Assembly (NCBI RefSeq): GCF_004886325.1
Contig: NZ_QXFN01000005.1
Location: 496,001-560,000 of the forward strand
Source: Cellulomonas telluris
Lineage (GTDB): Bacteria > Actinomycetota > Actinomycetes > Actinomycetales > Cellulomonadaceae
Reading direction: 5' to 3'
Length of the DNA: 64,000 nucleotides
A program made the position numbers and the translations under genes. Below the pieces are notes generated by a model. It had not been told where the DNA came from, did not search any database, and saw only the letters and a program-made list of their open reading frames with translations. Positions within the stretch are counted from its first letter, which is position 1. The number at the start of each line of letters is the position of its first letter. Below are positions 8,245 through 16,812 of this stretch, piece by piece.

Positions 8245-9324
8245 GTGTCACGAGTCCTCGCCGTCGCCCCCGCCCTGCCCGGGCCCCCGCACGCGCAGGA
8301 CGCCATCGCCGAGGTGATCGCCCCGCTGGTCACGGGCGACGACGAGCGGGCGGGCCAGGTCATGCGCCGACTGCACCGCAACAGCGGCGTCCGCACGCGG
8401 CACCTCGCGCTCGCGCCCGAGGAGTACGCCGGTGTGCGGGACTTCGGCCACGCCAACGACCTCTACCTGTCGGTCGGCACGGACCTGGCGGCGCGGGCCG
8501 CCGCCGACGCCCTGGCGCGCGCCGGCCTCGCCCCGGAGGCCGTCGACTTCGTCCTCTTCACGTCGGTCACCGGCATCGGCGCGCCGTCGGTCGACGCCGC
8601 CCTCGTCGGCCGGCTCGGCATGCGCTCGGACGTCAAGCGGCTGCCGTCCTTCGGGCTCGGCTGCGTCGGCGGCGCGGCGGGCCTGGCCCGGGTGCACGAC
8701 CACCTCGTCGGGCACCCGCACGACGTCGCGCTGCTGGTCTGCCTCGAGCTGTGCTCGCTCACGCTGCAGCACGGCGACACCGACCCCGCGTCCCTCGTCG
8801 CGAACGGCCTGTTCGGCGACGGCGCCGCCGCGGCGGTCGTCGTGGGCGACGCGCACCCGGCCGCGGCGGGGGCGGCCGGCCCGGAGGTCGTCGCGACGCG
8901 CAGCCGGCTGTACCCCGGCACCGAGGGCGACCTCGGCTGGCAGATCGGCGCGTCCGGCTTCCGCATCGTGCTGTCCGCGGGCCTCCCCGACGTCGTGCGC
9001 GCGCAGCTCGCGCCGGACGTCGAGGGGCTGCTGGCCGCGCACGGGCTCAAGACGGGCGACGTGACCCGCTGGGTCGTGCACGCCGGCGGGCCGCGGATCC
9101 TCGACGCGGTCGAGCAGTCCCTGGGGCTGCCCGCCGACGCGCTGGCGGCCAGCCGTGCGTCGCTCGCCGCCGTCGGGAACCTGTCGTCGGCGTCCGTGCT
9201 GGACGTGCTCGACCGGACGCTGCGCGAGGGCCCGCCGCCCGGCGGGTCGCCCGGCGTGCTGCTCGCGTTCGGCCCGGGGGTCAGCGCCGAGATGGTGCTG
9301 CTGCGCTGGTCCACGGCAGGCTGA
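8245..9324 (+). CDS. Type III polyketide synthase (alkylresorcinol/alkylhydroquinone type)
   Basis: A 359-residue chalcone-synthase-fold protein. The catalytic triad is visible: Cys140 in SFGLGCVGGAAG, His279 in WVVHAGGP and Asn312 in VGNLSSASVL; the CoA-binding GFGPG-type loop is AFGPGVS near the C terminus. Bacterial members of this type condense a fatty acyl starter with malonyl-CoA into alkylresorcinols, alkylpyrones or similar phenolic lipids. It heads an operon with a methyltransferase (4 nt downstream) and an FAD monooxygenase, the srsA-srsB-srsC order of Streptomyces griseus. The GTG at 8245 follows CCGAG and is the first start consistent with the conserved N terminus. The starter and ring type are not readable from the sequence. 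Confidence 0.92.
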   Translation: MSRVLAVAPALPGPPHAQDAIAEVIAPLVTGDDERAGQVMRRLHRNSGVRTRHLALAPEEYAGVRDFGHANDLYLSVGTDLAARAAADALARAGLAPEAVDFVLFTSVTGIGAPSVDAALVGRLGMRSDVKRLPSFGLGCVGGAAGLARVHDHLVGHPHDVALLVCLELCSLTLQHGDTDPASLVANGLFGDGAAAAVVVGDAHPAAAGAAGPEVVATRSRLYPGTEGDLGWQIGASGFRIVLSAGLPDVVRAQLAPDVEGLLAAHGLKTGDVTRWVVHAGGPRILDAVEQSLGLPADALAASRASLAAVGNLSSASVLDVLDRTLREGPPPGGSPGVLLAFGPGVSAEMVLLRWSTAG

Positions 9325-9328
9325 GGCC

Positions 9329-9856
9329 GTGCTGACCCTCTACGTCGTCGTCGTCGTCGCGCTCACGGCCGTCGAGCGCCTGGCCGAGCTGGTCGTCTCG
9401 TCCCGCAACGCGCGCTGGTCGTTCGAGCGGGGCGGGGTGGAGAGCGGCCGCGGGCACTTCCCCGCCATGGTCGCGCTGCACACCGGCCTGCTGGTCGCGT
9501 GCGTGGTCGAGGTGCTGGTCGCGGACCGCCCGTTCCTGCCCTGGCTGGGCTGGCCCGCGCTCGCGCTCGTCGTGGCGAGCCAGGCCCTGCGGTGGTGGTG
9601 CATCGCGACGCTCGGCCCCCGCTGGAACACGCGCGTCATCGTCGTCCCCGGGCTCCCGCTGGTGGCCCGCGGCCCGTACCGCTGGTTCCGCCACCCGAAC
9701 TACGTCGCCGTCGTGGTCGAGGGGATCGCCCTGCCGCTCGTGCACACCGCCTGGGTGACGGCGCTCGCGTTCACCGTCCTCAACGCCGTGCTGCTGCTGC
9801 GCTTCCGCATCCCCGCGGAGGAGCGCGCCCTGCGCGCCGCGACCGCCGACGCGTAG
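9329..9856 (+). CDS. Isoprenylcysteine carboxyl methyltransferase-like membrane methyltransferase
   Basis: A 175-residue integral membrane protein with four to five hydrophobic helices. The motif VARGPYRWFRHPNYVAVVVEGIA, which in ICMT-type enzymes binds S-adenosylmethionine, is intact (the RHPNY core), and a trailing FRIPAEERAL matches the conserved C-terminal E-E-R region. In the srs and agq clusters the equivalent protein (SrsB/AgqB) O-methylates the phenolic lipid. It starts with GTG 4 nt after the PKS stop and ends 9 nt before the FAD enzyme, so all three form one transcript. Confidence 0.9.
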   Translation: MLTLYVVVVVALTAVERLAELVVSSRNARWSFERGGVESGRGHFPAMVALHTGLLVACVVEVLVADRPFLPWLGWPALALVVASQALRWWCIATLGPRWNTRVIVVPGLPLVARGPYRWFRHPNYVAVVVEGIALPLVHTAWVTALAFTVLNAVLLLRFRIPAEERALRAATADA

Positions 9857-9865
9857 GGGCCGCGC

Positions 9866-10900
9866 GTGCCGGACACGGACGTCCTCGTCGTCGGCGGCGG
9901 TCCGGTCGGCCTGGCCGCGGCCGTCGAGGCGCGGCTGCGCGGGCTCGACGTCGTCGTCCTCGAGCCGCGGCAGGGCACGGTCGACAAGGCGTGCGGCGAG
10001 GGCCTCATGCCCGGCGCGCTCCGGCTCCTGCGGGGCTGGGACGTCGACCCGGCGGGGCACCCCCTCGCCGGCATCAGCTACCGCTCCCCCGCCGGCCACG
10101 TGGACCACCGCTTCCGCGGCCCGGCCGGGCGGGGCGTGCGCCGCACGGTCCTGCACGACGCGCTGCGCGCCCGCGCCGCCGACCTGGGTGCCGTCACCGT
10201 GGCGCGCCGCGCCGACGACGTCCGGCTGACCGCCGGCGGCGTGGTCGCCGGCGACGTCTCGGCGCGGCACCTGCTCGCCTGCGACGGGCTGCACTCGACC
10301 GTGCGCCGCCGGCTCGGCCTGGAGCCCCCCGCCCCGCGGCGTCCCGAGGGGGTCGACCGCCGCCGGTACGGGCTGCGCCGGCACTTCCGTCTCGCGCCCT
10401 GGACCGACCTGGTCGAGGTGCACTGGTCCCCGGACGCCGAGGCGTACGTGACGCCGGTCGCGCCGGACCTCGTCGGCGTGGCCGTCCTCGGGCCGCGGGG
10501 CGCCGACCTGCCGGCGACGCTCGCCGCCCTCCCGGAGCTCGCCGCCCACCTCGACGGCGCCGATCCCGCGGGTCCCCTCCGCGGGGCAGGCCCGCTCCGG
10601 CAGCGCAGCACCCGACGCGCCGTCGGGCCGGTCCGCCTGGTCGGGGACGCGTCGGGGTACGTGGACGCCCTCACGGGCGAGGGGCTGCGGGTCGGCTTCG
10701 CGCAGGCCCGGGCCGCGGTCGCCACGCTCGACGACCCCGAGGCCTACGAGCGCGCCTGGCGCGTGGCGACGCGCGACTACCGCGTGCTCACGTCGGCCCT
10801 CGTCGCGTGGGCGACGTCACCGCTGCGTCCGGCGCTCGTCCCCGTGGCGCGCCGGTCCCCCGCGCTGTTCGCCACCGTGGTGGAGCGCCTGGCCCGGTGA
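9866..10900 (+). CDS. FAD-dependent monooxygenase/oxidoreductase of the phenolic lipid cluster
   Basis: A 344-residue flavoprotein. The N-terminal Rossmann motif VLVVGGGPVGLAAAVEA (GxGxxG) and the later GDASGYVDALTGEGL motif, which binds the FAD ribityl/diphosphate, place it in the p-hydroxybenzoate-hydroxylase/geranylgeranyl-reductase superfamily. In srs/agq clusters this position is filled by a flavin hydroxylase that turns the alkylresorcinol into a hydroquinone. An alternative is prenyl-chain reduction, since the closest family is shared with geranylgeranyl reductases and the agq product carries a dihydrogeranyl group. Third gene of the operon, GTG start 9 nt after the methyltransferase. 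Confidence 0.88.
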   Translation: MPDTDVLVVGGGPVGLAAAVEARLRGLDVVVLEPRQGTVDKACGEGLMPGALRLLRGWDVDPAGHPLAGISYRSPAGHVDHRFRGPAGRGVRRTVLHDALRARAADLGAVTVARRADDVRLTAGGVVAGDVSARHLLACDGLHSTVRRRLGLEPPAPRRPEGVDRRRYGLRRHFRLAPWTDLVEVHWSPDAEAYVTPVAPDLVGVAVLGPRGADLPATLAALPELAAHLDGADPAGPLRGAGPLRQRSTRRAVGPVRLVGDASGYVDALTGEGLRVGFAQARAAVATLDDPEAYERAWRVATRDYRVLTSALVAWATSPLRPALVPVARRSPALFATVVERLAR

Positions 10901-10977
10901 CGCGGCGCGCCCGCGCCGCGGGTGGGCGCGGTGCGCCGCCTACGGTGGGGGCACCGGACGACGAGGGGCGGTGCGGC

Positions 10978-11631
10978 ATGCGGACGACGGCACGCAGGAC
11001 GACGGGGACGATCGCGGTGGCGGTCGTCGCACTCACGACGGCGGCCTGCTCGGGCGGCTCCCCCGGCGCGGAACCCACCGCGACCGCGACGGTGACGGCC
11101 ACGGCGAGCCCGGCCCCGACGCCGAGCCCGACGGCGTCCGACGACCCGCTGCCCACGGCGACCGGGACGCCCGAGCCCACGGAGGGGCTCGAGCCGTTCT
11201 CCGCACCCGGCACGGAGCTCACCACCGAGCCGGCGGGCGGCCGGCTGACGGTCGTCGACGTGCGGACCGGCGAGCACGACGGGTTCGACCGGGTCGTCTA
11301 CGAGCTCGCCGGCGAGGGCCTGCCGGGCTGGCGCGTCGGGTACGTCGAGCAGGCCGTGGACGACCCGTCCGGCGAGCCGGTCGCCGTGGACGGCGACGCG
11401 ATCCTCCAGGTCTGGATCACGGGCACCGGGTACCCGTTCGACACCGGTCACGAGGAGTTCGCGCAGGACCTGCGCCCGGACGACGGCGACGTCGAGCACG
11501 TCACCCGCCCGCTGACCTTCGAGGCGCAGACGCAGTCGTTCGTCGGCGTGGACGACGGCGCGCGTCCGTTCCGCGTCCTCCTGCTCCAGGACCCGGTCCG
11601 CGTCGTGGTGGACGTGCAGGACGAGGGGTGA
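10978..11631 (+). CDS. Secreted lipoprotein with AMIN-like domain
   Basis: A 217-residue protein with a lipoprotein signal peptide: positively charged MRTTARRTTG, a hydrophobic stretch, then the lipobox TTAAC with Cys near residue 24. A Thr/Pro/Ala/Ser-rich linker of about 40 residues follows. The C-terminal domain (about 75-215) contains HDGFDRVVYELAG and RPFRVLLLQDPVRVVVDVQ, resembling the AMIN-like domain found in many actinobacterial lipoproteins of unknown role. A -10-like TACGGT (10941) and a GAGGGG ribosome binding site precede the ATG. Probably anchored on the outer face of the membrane; function not known. Confidence 0.85.
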   Translation: MRTTARRTTGTIAVAVVALTTAACSGGSPGAEPTATATVTATASPAPTPSPTASDDPLPTATGTPEPTEGLEPFSAPGTELTTEPAGGRLTVVDVRTGEHDGFDRVVYELAGEGLPGWRVGYVEQAVDDPSGEPVAVDGDAILQVWITGTGYPFDTGHEEFAQDLRPDDGDVEHVTRPLTFEAQTQSFVGVDDGARPFRVLLLQDPVRVVVDVQDEG

Positions 11632-11718
11632 CGTCACTGCGCCCGGCGTACCGCGGCGCGGTCCGTCGCGTGGCCGCGCTCGCCCCGGGCCGCCGCGCCC
11701 GACGCCCTCGGCCGTGCC

Positions 11719-12252
11719 GTGCCGGCGACGCCGGACTGGGACGCGCACGACCTGCTCGCCCACCTGGCCGGCGCGGCGCACGACGCGGTGCACGGACGCA
11801 TGGACGGGGCTCCCGGACCGGCCTGGTCCGCCCGGCACGTCGGCGAGCGACGCGGGAGGACCGCCGCGGACCTCGCCGACGAGCTGGAGCGGTGCGCGGC
11901 GGCACTCCCGCCGCAGCCACCGGACCGGCCGACGCCCGAGTGGGACCTGCTCGTGCACGAGGCGGACCTGCGCGAGGCGTGGGGGCTGGACCGGCAACCG
12001 GTGGACGCGTGGCGGCCGCTGCTCGTCCGCGCCGCCGCGTTCCTCGCCGCGGGCGCGGACGGTGCCGGGCTGACGGTCGCGACGCCGACGTCCGTGTGGG
12101 ACCTCGGGGGTGGGCGGCGTGTCGACGTGTCCTGCGACGACCACGACCTGCTGCGGCTGCTGTTCGGGCGACGCGACGCGGAGCACGTCACGGGTTCCGC
12201 CGACGCCGCCGCCGCGCTGGCCGGCCTCGCGTTCTTCGCCACCCCGCGCTGA
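11719..12252 (+). CDS. Maleylpyruvate isomerase-family protein, probably frameshifted at its N terminus
   Basis: The open frame starting at GTG 11719 gives 177 residues beginning PATPDWDAHDLLAHLAG, which is the second conserved block of the mycothiol-dependent maleylpyruvate isomerase / DinB-like family, not its beginning. The missing first helix is encoded just upstream in another frame: GTG 11628, overlapping the lipoprotein stop as GTGA, reads TSLRPAYRGAVRRVAALAP. A single-base change near 11690-11705 would join the two into a protein of about 207 residues. The GTGA overlap favours 11628 as the original start. Either a sequencing error, a true pseudogene, or a truncated protein. The substrate is unknown; most members are annotated only by fold. 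Confidence 0.7.
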   Translation: MPATPDWDAHDLLAHLAGAAHDAVHGRMDGAPGPAWSARHVGERRGRTAADLADELERCAAALPPQPPDRPTPEWDLLVHEADLREAWGLDRQPVDAWRPLLVRAAAFLAAGADGAGLTVATPTSVWDLGGGRRVDVSCDDHDLLRLLFGRRDAEHVTGSADAAAALAGLAFFATPR

Positions 12253-12262
12253 CGCCCTCGCC

Positions 12263-13264
12263 TCAGCCCACGTCCCGCCACCGGAAGGACACGAGGCCGA
12301 GGACGAGCGCCAGCACGACGAGCGACCCGGCCACGACCGCGCCCTGCGCGCCGCCGACCACGTGCCAGACGTTCTCGCACACCTCCAGCCCGGGCGCGGC
12401 CGGGTCGGGCCGGCACACGGGCACCGCGTACTCGGCGGATCCCCGGGTCCAGGCCGTGACGTTCACCGCGAGCGGTAGCCACCCCGCCGCGGGCAGCACG
12501 AGGCGCAGCGCGCTCTCCACGGCGGCGAGCCACCAGACGGCGACCCCCAGGACGGCGCCGACGTGCCGCAGCGCGAACGCCAGCCCGGCACCGAGCAGCG
12601 TGCCGCCGACCGCGACCGCCGCCCACCGTGCCGCCCGTTGCAGCAGGTCGACCCAGCTCGTCGCGAGCACGCCCGGCGAGAACGTCTCCACCGCGTGCAC
12701 CTGGCACACCACGAGGAGCGCGACGGCCAGCAGGACGAACGCCGCAGCCACGACCGGGAGGGTCACCAGGACGGCCGCGGCCACCTTGGTGGCGAACACC
12801 TGGCCGCGCCGAGGCGCGAAGGTGAGCCACGTGGCGATCGCACCCGAGGCGAACTCGGCCCCCACGAGCGTCGCGCCGAGCATGAACGCGCCGAGGGCGA
12901 GCATGACGCCCGCGGCGTCGACCCGCTCGTCGGCCAGCTGCCACAGCCCGGGCCGCAGCGGGAGGAACGCCTCGGGCACCGGCGCGAGCAGCGCGCAGTC
13001 GAACCGCCCCGGGTCCCCGGGAGGCAGGGCGCGCTGGGCCTCGCGGCAGTCCCGCAGCTGGGCGTCGCCCGTCTCGTCCCACCGGACCACGGCCTCCTCG
13101 TAGGCGACGTGCGCCGCCGCGACCTGCTCAGCCGACGGGGACCGGGTCTGCCACCAGGCGGTCAGCACGAGCCCGAGCACGCCCAGCAGCACGAGGCCGG
13201 CGACGACCCACACCGCGGGGCGGGCGCGGGCGCGGGCGAGCTCCGCCCGCAGCAGCCGGCTCAC
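12263..13264 (-). CDS. ABC transporter permease (ABC-2 exporter type)
   Basis: A 333-residue membrane protein with six or so hydrophobic segments: one near the N terminus (VWVVAGLVLLGVLGLVL), a large extracytoplasmic loop with two Cys (DCREAQRA and FDCALLAP), then a cluster of five. It lacks the EAA loop of importers, and with the adjacent ATPase forms a typical ABC-2 export pair. The ATG overlaps the ATPase stop (ATGA), so the two are translated together. The exported substrate cannot be inferred; no resistance or biosynthetic gene is directly linked. Confidence 0.85.
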   Translation of the reverse strand: MSRLLRAELARARARPAVWVVAGLVLLGVLGLVLTAWWQTRSPSAEQVAAAHVAYEEAVVRWDETGDAQLRDCREAQRALPPGDPGRFDCALLAPVPEAFLPLRPGLWQLADERVDAAGVMLALGAFMLGATLVGAEFASGAIATWLTFAPRRGQVFATKVAAAVLVTLPVVAAAFVLLAVALLVVCQVHAVETFSPGVLATSWVDLLQRAARWAAVAVGGTLLGAGLAFALRHVGAVLGVAVWWLAAVESALRLVLPAAGWLPLAVNVTAWTRGSAEYAVPVCRPDPAAPGLEVCENVWHVVGGAQGAVVAGSLVVLALVLGLVSFRWRDVG

Positions 13265-14250
13265 GCGACGTCCCGGGGACGCGTCGCGGACGCCGGCACG
13301 GCGCCGCTCGTGAGCTCGAGGAAGACCGACTCCAGGTCTCCGCCGGTGGTGCCGAGGGCGTGCACCGGCACGCCGGCCCGCACGAGGGCGGCGTTGACGT
13401 CCGCCGGGCCCGGCGCCCCGCGCACGACGAGCGCGTCAGGGCCCTCCGGGTCGGCCGACCAGCCGCACGCCGCCAGGACCCGCGCCGCGAGCGACCGGTC
13501 ACCGACCCCCACGCGCACCTGCGCGCCGCGCCCGGACGCGAGCAGGCTCGCGACGGTGCCCTCGGCCACGAGCCTGCCCGCGGCGACGATGGAGACGGTG
13601 TCGGCGACCTGGGCGACCTCGGCCAGGACGTGGCTCGAGACCAGCACCGTGCGGCCCTCGTCGGCCAGGGCGCGGACCGTCGCGCGCAGGTCGCGGATGC
13701 CGGCCGGGTCGAGCCCGTTGGTCGGTTCGTCGAAGACGAGCAGGTCCGGGTCCTTCAGGAGCGTCGCGGCGATCGCGAGGCGCTGCTTCATGCCGAGGGA
13801 GTAGCGGCGGAACTGGTCCGCGCCGCGCTCGCGCAGGCCGACGCGCTCGAGCACGTCCTCGACCCGGGTCTGCGGGACGCCGACCGCCGTGGCGAGCAGG
13901 CGCAGGTTGCGCCGTCCCGAGAAGCCCGGCACGAACCGCGGGTTCTCCACGATCGCGCCGACACGTCCCACCACCTCGGGGAACCGGTCCGGGACGGGCG
14001 TGCCGAACAGGTGCACGGTGCCCGCGTCGGGCCGCGCCAGGCCGAGCAGCATCCGGATCGTCGTCGTCTTGCCCGAGCCGTTGGGCCCGAGGAACGCGTG
14101 GACACCGCCGGCCGGCACCTCGAGGTCGAGGTGGTCGACCGCGACGACCCGGCGCAGCGTGAACGTGCGGTACGTCTTGCGCAGCCCGCGGACGCGGACC
14201 GCTGGCTCCCCCGGTGTGCCGATGACGACCTCCTCGTGCGAGGTCCCCAT
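13261..14250 (-). CDS. ABC transporter ATP-binding protein (exporter)
   Basis: A protein of about 329 residues with all nucleotide-binding motifs: Walker A GPNGSGKTTT, Q-loop region near VENPR, signature YSLGMKQRL, Walker B LLVFDEPTNGLD and the switch His in VLVSSHVL. The C-terminal 100 residues form the extra domain seen in DrrA/CcmA-type exporter ATPases. The downstream permease overlaps it by 4 nt. The ATG at 14250 is chosen; an in-frame GTG at 14256 is equally possible, and neither has a clear ribosome binding site. Confidence 0.93.
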   Translation of the reverse strand: MGTSHEEVVIGTPGEPAVRVRGLRKTYRTFTLRRVVAVDHLDLEVPAGGVHAFLGPNGSGKTTTIRMLLGLARPDAGTVHLFGTPVPDRFPEVVGRVGAIVENPRFVPGFSGRRNLRLLATAVGVPQTRVEDVLERVGLRERGADQFRRYSLGMKQRLAIAATLLKDPDLLVFDEPTNGLDPAGIRDLRATVRALADEGRTVLVSSHVLAEVAQVADTVSIVAAGRLVAEGTVASLLASGRGAQVRVGVGDRSLAARVLAACGWSADPEGPDALVVRGAPGPADVNAALVRAGVPVHALGTTGGDLESVFLELTSGAVPASATRPRDVA

Positions 14251-14313
14251 CGGCACACGGGGTACCGGTCCGCACCGCCCGGGTGCGACGTCACCCGTGC
14301 GGCGGCGTCCGCG

Positions 14314-16053
14314 TCAGCCCGACGTGCGCCGCCGCAGCACCAGCGCCTCCCACGGCCGCAGCGTCACGGCACCGCCGCCGAGCGCGGCCGCGACGTCGTA
14401 GTTGCCGAGCACCCGCTCGGCCGTCTCGTCCCACCCGTCGGGCACGTCGACCGTCTGCTCCTCGCCCGAGAAGCTGCCCAGGACCAGCAGCTGCACGTCG
14501 TCGAGCGTGCGCGTGAAGCCGTACACGTGCGGGTGCTCGGGCAGCAGCATGCGGAAGTCGCCGAGGGCCACGGCGGGCTCGGTGTGCCGCAGCTCGATCA
14601 GGCGGCGGTAGTGGTGGAAGACCGACCGCGGGTCGGCGCGCTCCGCCTCGGCGTTGACCGTGCGGTGGTTCGGGTTGACCCCGATCCAGGGCTCGCCCGT
14701 CGTGAAGCCCGCGTTCGGCGAGGCGTCCCACTGGACCGGTGTGCGGGCGTTGTCCCGGCCCATCGCGGCCAGCCCCGCGAGCAGCTGGTCCTCGCTGGCG
14801 TGCCCCAGCGCCCGTGCGTGCTCGACGTACCGCAGCGACTCGATGTCCCGGTACTGGTCCAGGGACGTGAAGTGCGCGTTCGTCATGCCGAGCTCCTCGC
14901 CCTGGTAGACGTACGGCGTCCCCCGGTGCAGGTGCAGCACGGTCGCCAGCATCGTCGCGGACTCGCGGCGGTACTCCCCGTCGTCGCCGAACCGGGACAC
15001 GATCCGCGGCTGGTCGTGGTTGTCCCAGTAGAGCGAGTTCCAGCCGACGTCCTGCAGACCGGCCTGCCACCGCGCCATGGTGGCCTTGACGTCGCGCAGG
15101 TCCAGCGGTTCGGGGTCGAACTTGCCGCCCGGCCCGTGGTCGAGGCCCACGTGCTCGAACGTGAACACCATGTCGAGCTCCTCGCGGCGCGGGTCGGTGA
15201 AGAGCACCGCGTCCTCCACCGTGGCGCCGGGTGTCTCCCCGACCAGCAGGAGCGACTCGCGCCGCCCGGCGAACACCTCCTGGTGCATCTCGTGCAGGAA
15301 CTCGTGCAGCCGGGGCCCGTTGTTCGTGCCCGGGCCCGCGTCGCCCAGGGCGCCGTGCGTGACGGGACCGTCCTTGAGGGACCCGTCCTCGCCCACGACC
15401 TTGGAGATGAGGTTGATGACGTCCATCCGGAAGCCGTCGACCCCCCGGTCGAGCCACCAGCGCATCATCGCGTAGACGGCCTGCCGCACCTCGGGGTTCT
15501 CCCAGTTGAGGTCCGGCTGCTTGCGGCTGAACAGGTGCAGGTAGTACTCGCCGGTCGCCTCGTCGAGCTCCCAGGCGGGCCCCGAGAAGAACGAGCCCCA
15601 GTTCGTCGGCTCGGCGCCCGGCTCGCCCGCCGTCATCCCGCGCCTCGGCGGCCGCCACCAGTACCAGTCCCGCTTCGGGTTGTCGGTCGACGAGCGGGAC
15701 TCGACGAACCACGGGTGCTCGTCGCTGGTGTGGTTGACGACGAGGTCCATGACGACCTTGATCCCGCGCGCGTGCAGCGCCGCGACCACCTCGTCGAGGT
15801 CCTCGAGCGTGCCGAACAGCGGGTCCACGTCCTGGTAGTCGCTGATGTCGTAGCCGTTGTCGTCCTGCGGGCTGCGGTACAGCGGGGAGAACCAGACGAC
15901 GTCGACGCCGAGCTCGGCGAGGTGGTCGACGCGCTGCAGCACGCCGCGCAGGTCGCCGACGCCGTCGCCGTCACCGTCCTGGAAGGACCGGGGGTAGATC
16001 TGGTAGACGACCGCGGTGGTCCACCACGGTGCGTCCTCGCGCGTGAAGGTCAC
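14314..16053 (-). CDS. GH13 alpha-glucosidase (oligo-1,6-glucosidase type)
   Basis: A 579-residue family 13 enzyme of normal length. Region I is DLVVNHTS, region II GFRMDVIN with nucleophile Asp211, region III LVGETPG with acid/base Glu273, and region IV DNHDQPR with Asp347. A QPDLNWENP stretch after the first region is characteristic of the oligo-1,6-glucosidase/alpha-glucosidase/trehalose-6-phosphate hydrolase group. No signal peptide, so cytoplasmic. GTG start at 16053 with GAGAGGAC upstream. It stands alone between the ABC exporter and the PPOX gene, without a dedicated transporter. Substrate among isomaltose, maltose or sucrose is not fixed by the sequence. Confidence 0.93.
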   Translation of the reverse strand: MTFTREDAPWWTTAVVYQIYPRSFQDGDGDGVGDLRGVLQRVDHLAELGVDVVWFSPLYRSPQDDNGYDISDYQDVDPLFGTLEDLDEVVAALHARGIKVVMDLVVNHTSDEHPWFVESRSSTDNPKRDWYWWRPPRRGMTAGEPGAEPTNWGSFFSGPAWELDEATGEYYLHLFSRKQPDLNWENPEVRQAVYAMMRWWLDRGVDGFRMDVINLISKVVGEDGSLKDGPVTHGALGDAGPGTNNGPRLHEFLHEMHQEVFAGRRESLLLVGETPGATVEDAVLFTDPRREELDMVFTFEHVGLDHGPGGKFDPEPLDLRDVKATMARWQAGLQDVGWNSLYWDNHDQPRIVSRFGDDGEYRRESATMLATVLHLHRGTPYVYQGEELGMTNAHFTSLDQYRDIESLRYVEHARALGHASEDQLLAGLAAMGRDNARTPVQWDASPNAGFTTGEPWIGVNPNHRTVNAEAERADPRSVFHHYRRLIELRHTEPAVALGDFRMLLPEHPHVYGFTRTLDDVQLLVLGSFSGEEQTVDVPDGWDETAERVLGNYDVAAALGGGAVTLRPWEALVLRRRTSG

Positions 16054-16135
16054 GGTCGTCCTCTCGGCGGGTCTCGTACCGGTCCCTCGACCCTCGCACC
16101 CGCGGCGCGTCGACGCACCTCGCGGGCGCCGCGCG

Positions 16136-16759
16136 TCAGCGCTCGCCGGCTCCCGCCCCGCCGGCTCCCGCCCCGGCCGCCGGCCGCGCCGCCGCGGGCT
16201 CGGGCTCGGGGTCCATGTCGAACGCCGGCAGCCCGTCGAGGCTCGTCCGGTTCTTGCGCCGCCGGTACTCCGCCTGCCCGTCCGCGCCCTTGCGGTCCAT
16301 GAACGCGGGCAGCAGGTCCCGCTCGCCCCGGTAGTCCAGGAGCGGCACGCCGTAGCCGCACGAGTCGGAGACCCGCTCGACGTCGACCACGATGACGGCG
16401 CGCACCCCGCGCGTCTCGTCGAAGTGCGCGGCGAGCGCGTCGAACCCCTCGTCGTACAGGGTCACGAACCGGCCGCGGCCGTGCAGGCGCACGATGTTCG
16501 GCGGGCCCTCGAAGGCGCAGAACATGAGCGTGATGCGGCCGTTCTGGCGCAGGTGGGCGATCGTCTCGGCACCGCTCGACGTGAGGTCGGCGTAGGCCAC
16601 CGTCCGCTCGTCCAGGACGGCGAACGTGCCGCCGACCCCCTTGGGCGAGACGTTGACGTGCCCGCCGGGCCCGTCCGGGGCGGTCGCGACGAAGAACACG
16701 TGCTGCGCCTCGACGAACGCGCGGATCCTCGCGTCGATGCACTCGTGGACCGTGGCCAT
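16136..16759 (-). CDS. Pyridoxamine 5'-phosphate oxidase-fold (PPOX) flavoprotein
   Basis: A 207-residue protein with a split-barrel flavin-binding domain (about 1-150): HVFFVATAPDGPGGHVNVSPKG and RITLMFCAFEGPPNIVRLHGRG are the two conserved blocks of the PPOX family. The last 25 residues are Ala/Gly/Pro-rich low complexity. Members reduce varied substrates with FMN or F420, and the substrate here is unknown. GAGGAGG precedes the ATG. It follows the second ATP-grasp gene of the biosynthetic cluster by 53 bp on the same strand, so it may be read through from that operon, but it is also common as a single housekeeping gene. Confidence 0.85.
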   Translation of the reverse strand: MATVHECIDARIRAFVEAQHVFFVATAPDGPGGHVNVSPKGVGGTFAVLDERTVAYADLTSSGAETIAHLRQNGRITLMFCAFEGPPNIVRLHGRGRFVTLYDEGFDALAAHFDETRGVRAVIVVDVERVSDSCGYGVPLLDYRGERDLLPAFMDRKGADGQAEYRRRKNRTSLDGLPAFDMDPEPEPAAARPAAGAGAGGAGAGER

Positions 16760-16812
16760 CCGTCCTCCTCACGTCGAGCCGACCGTATCGGCACCGCCGG
16801 CCGTCGCCGCGC

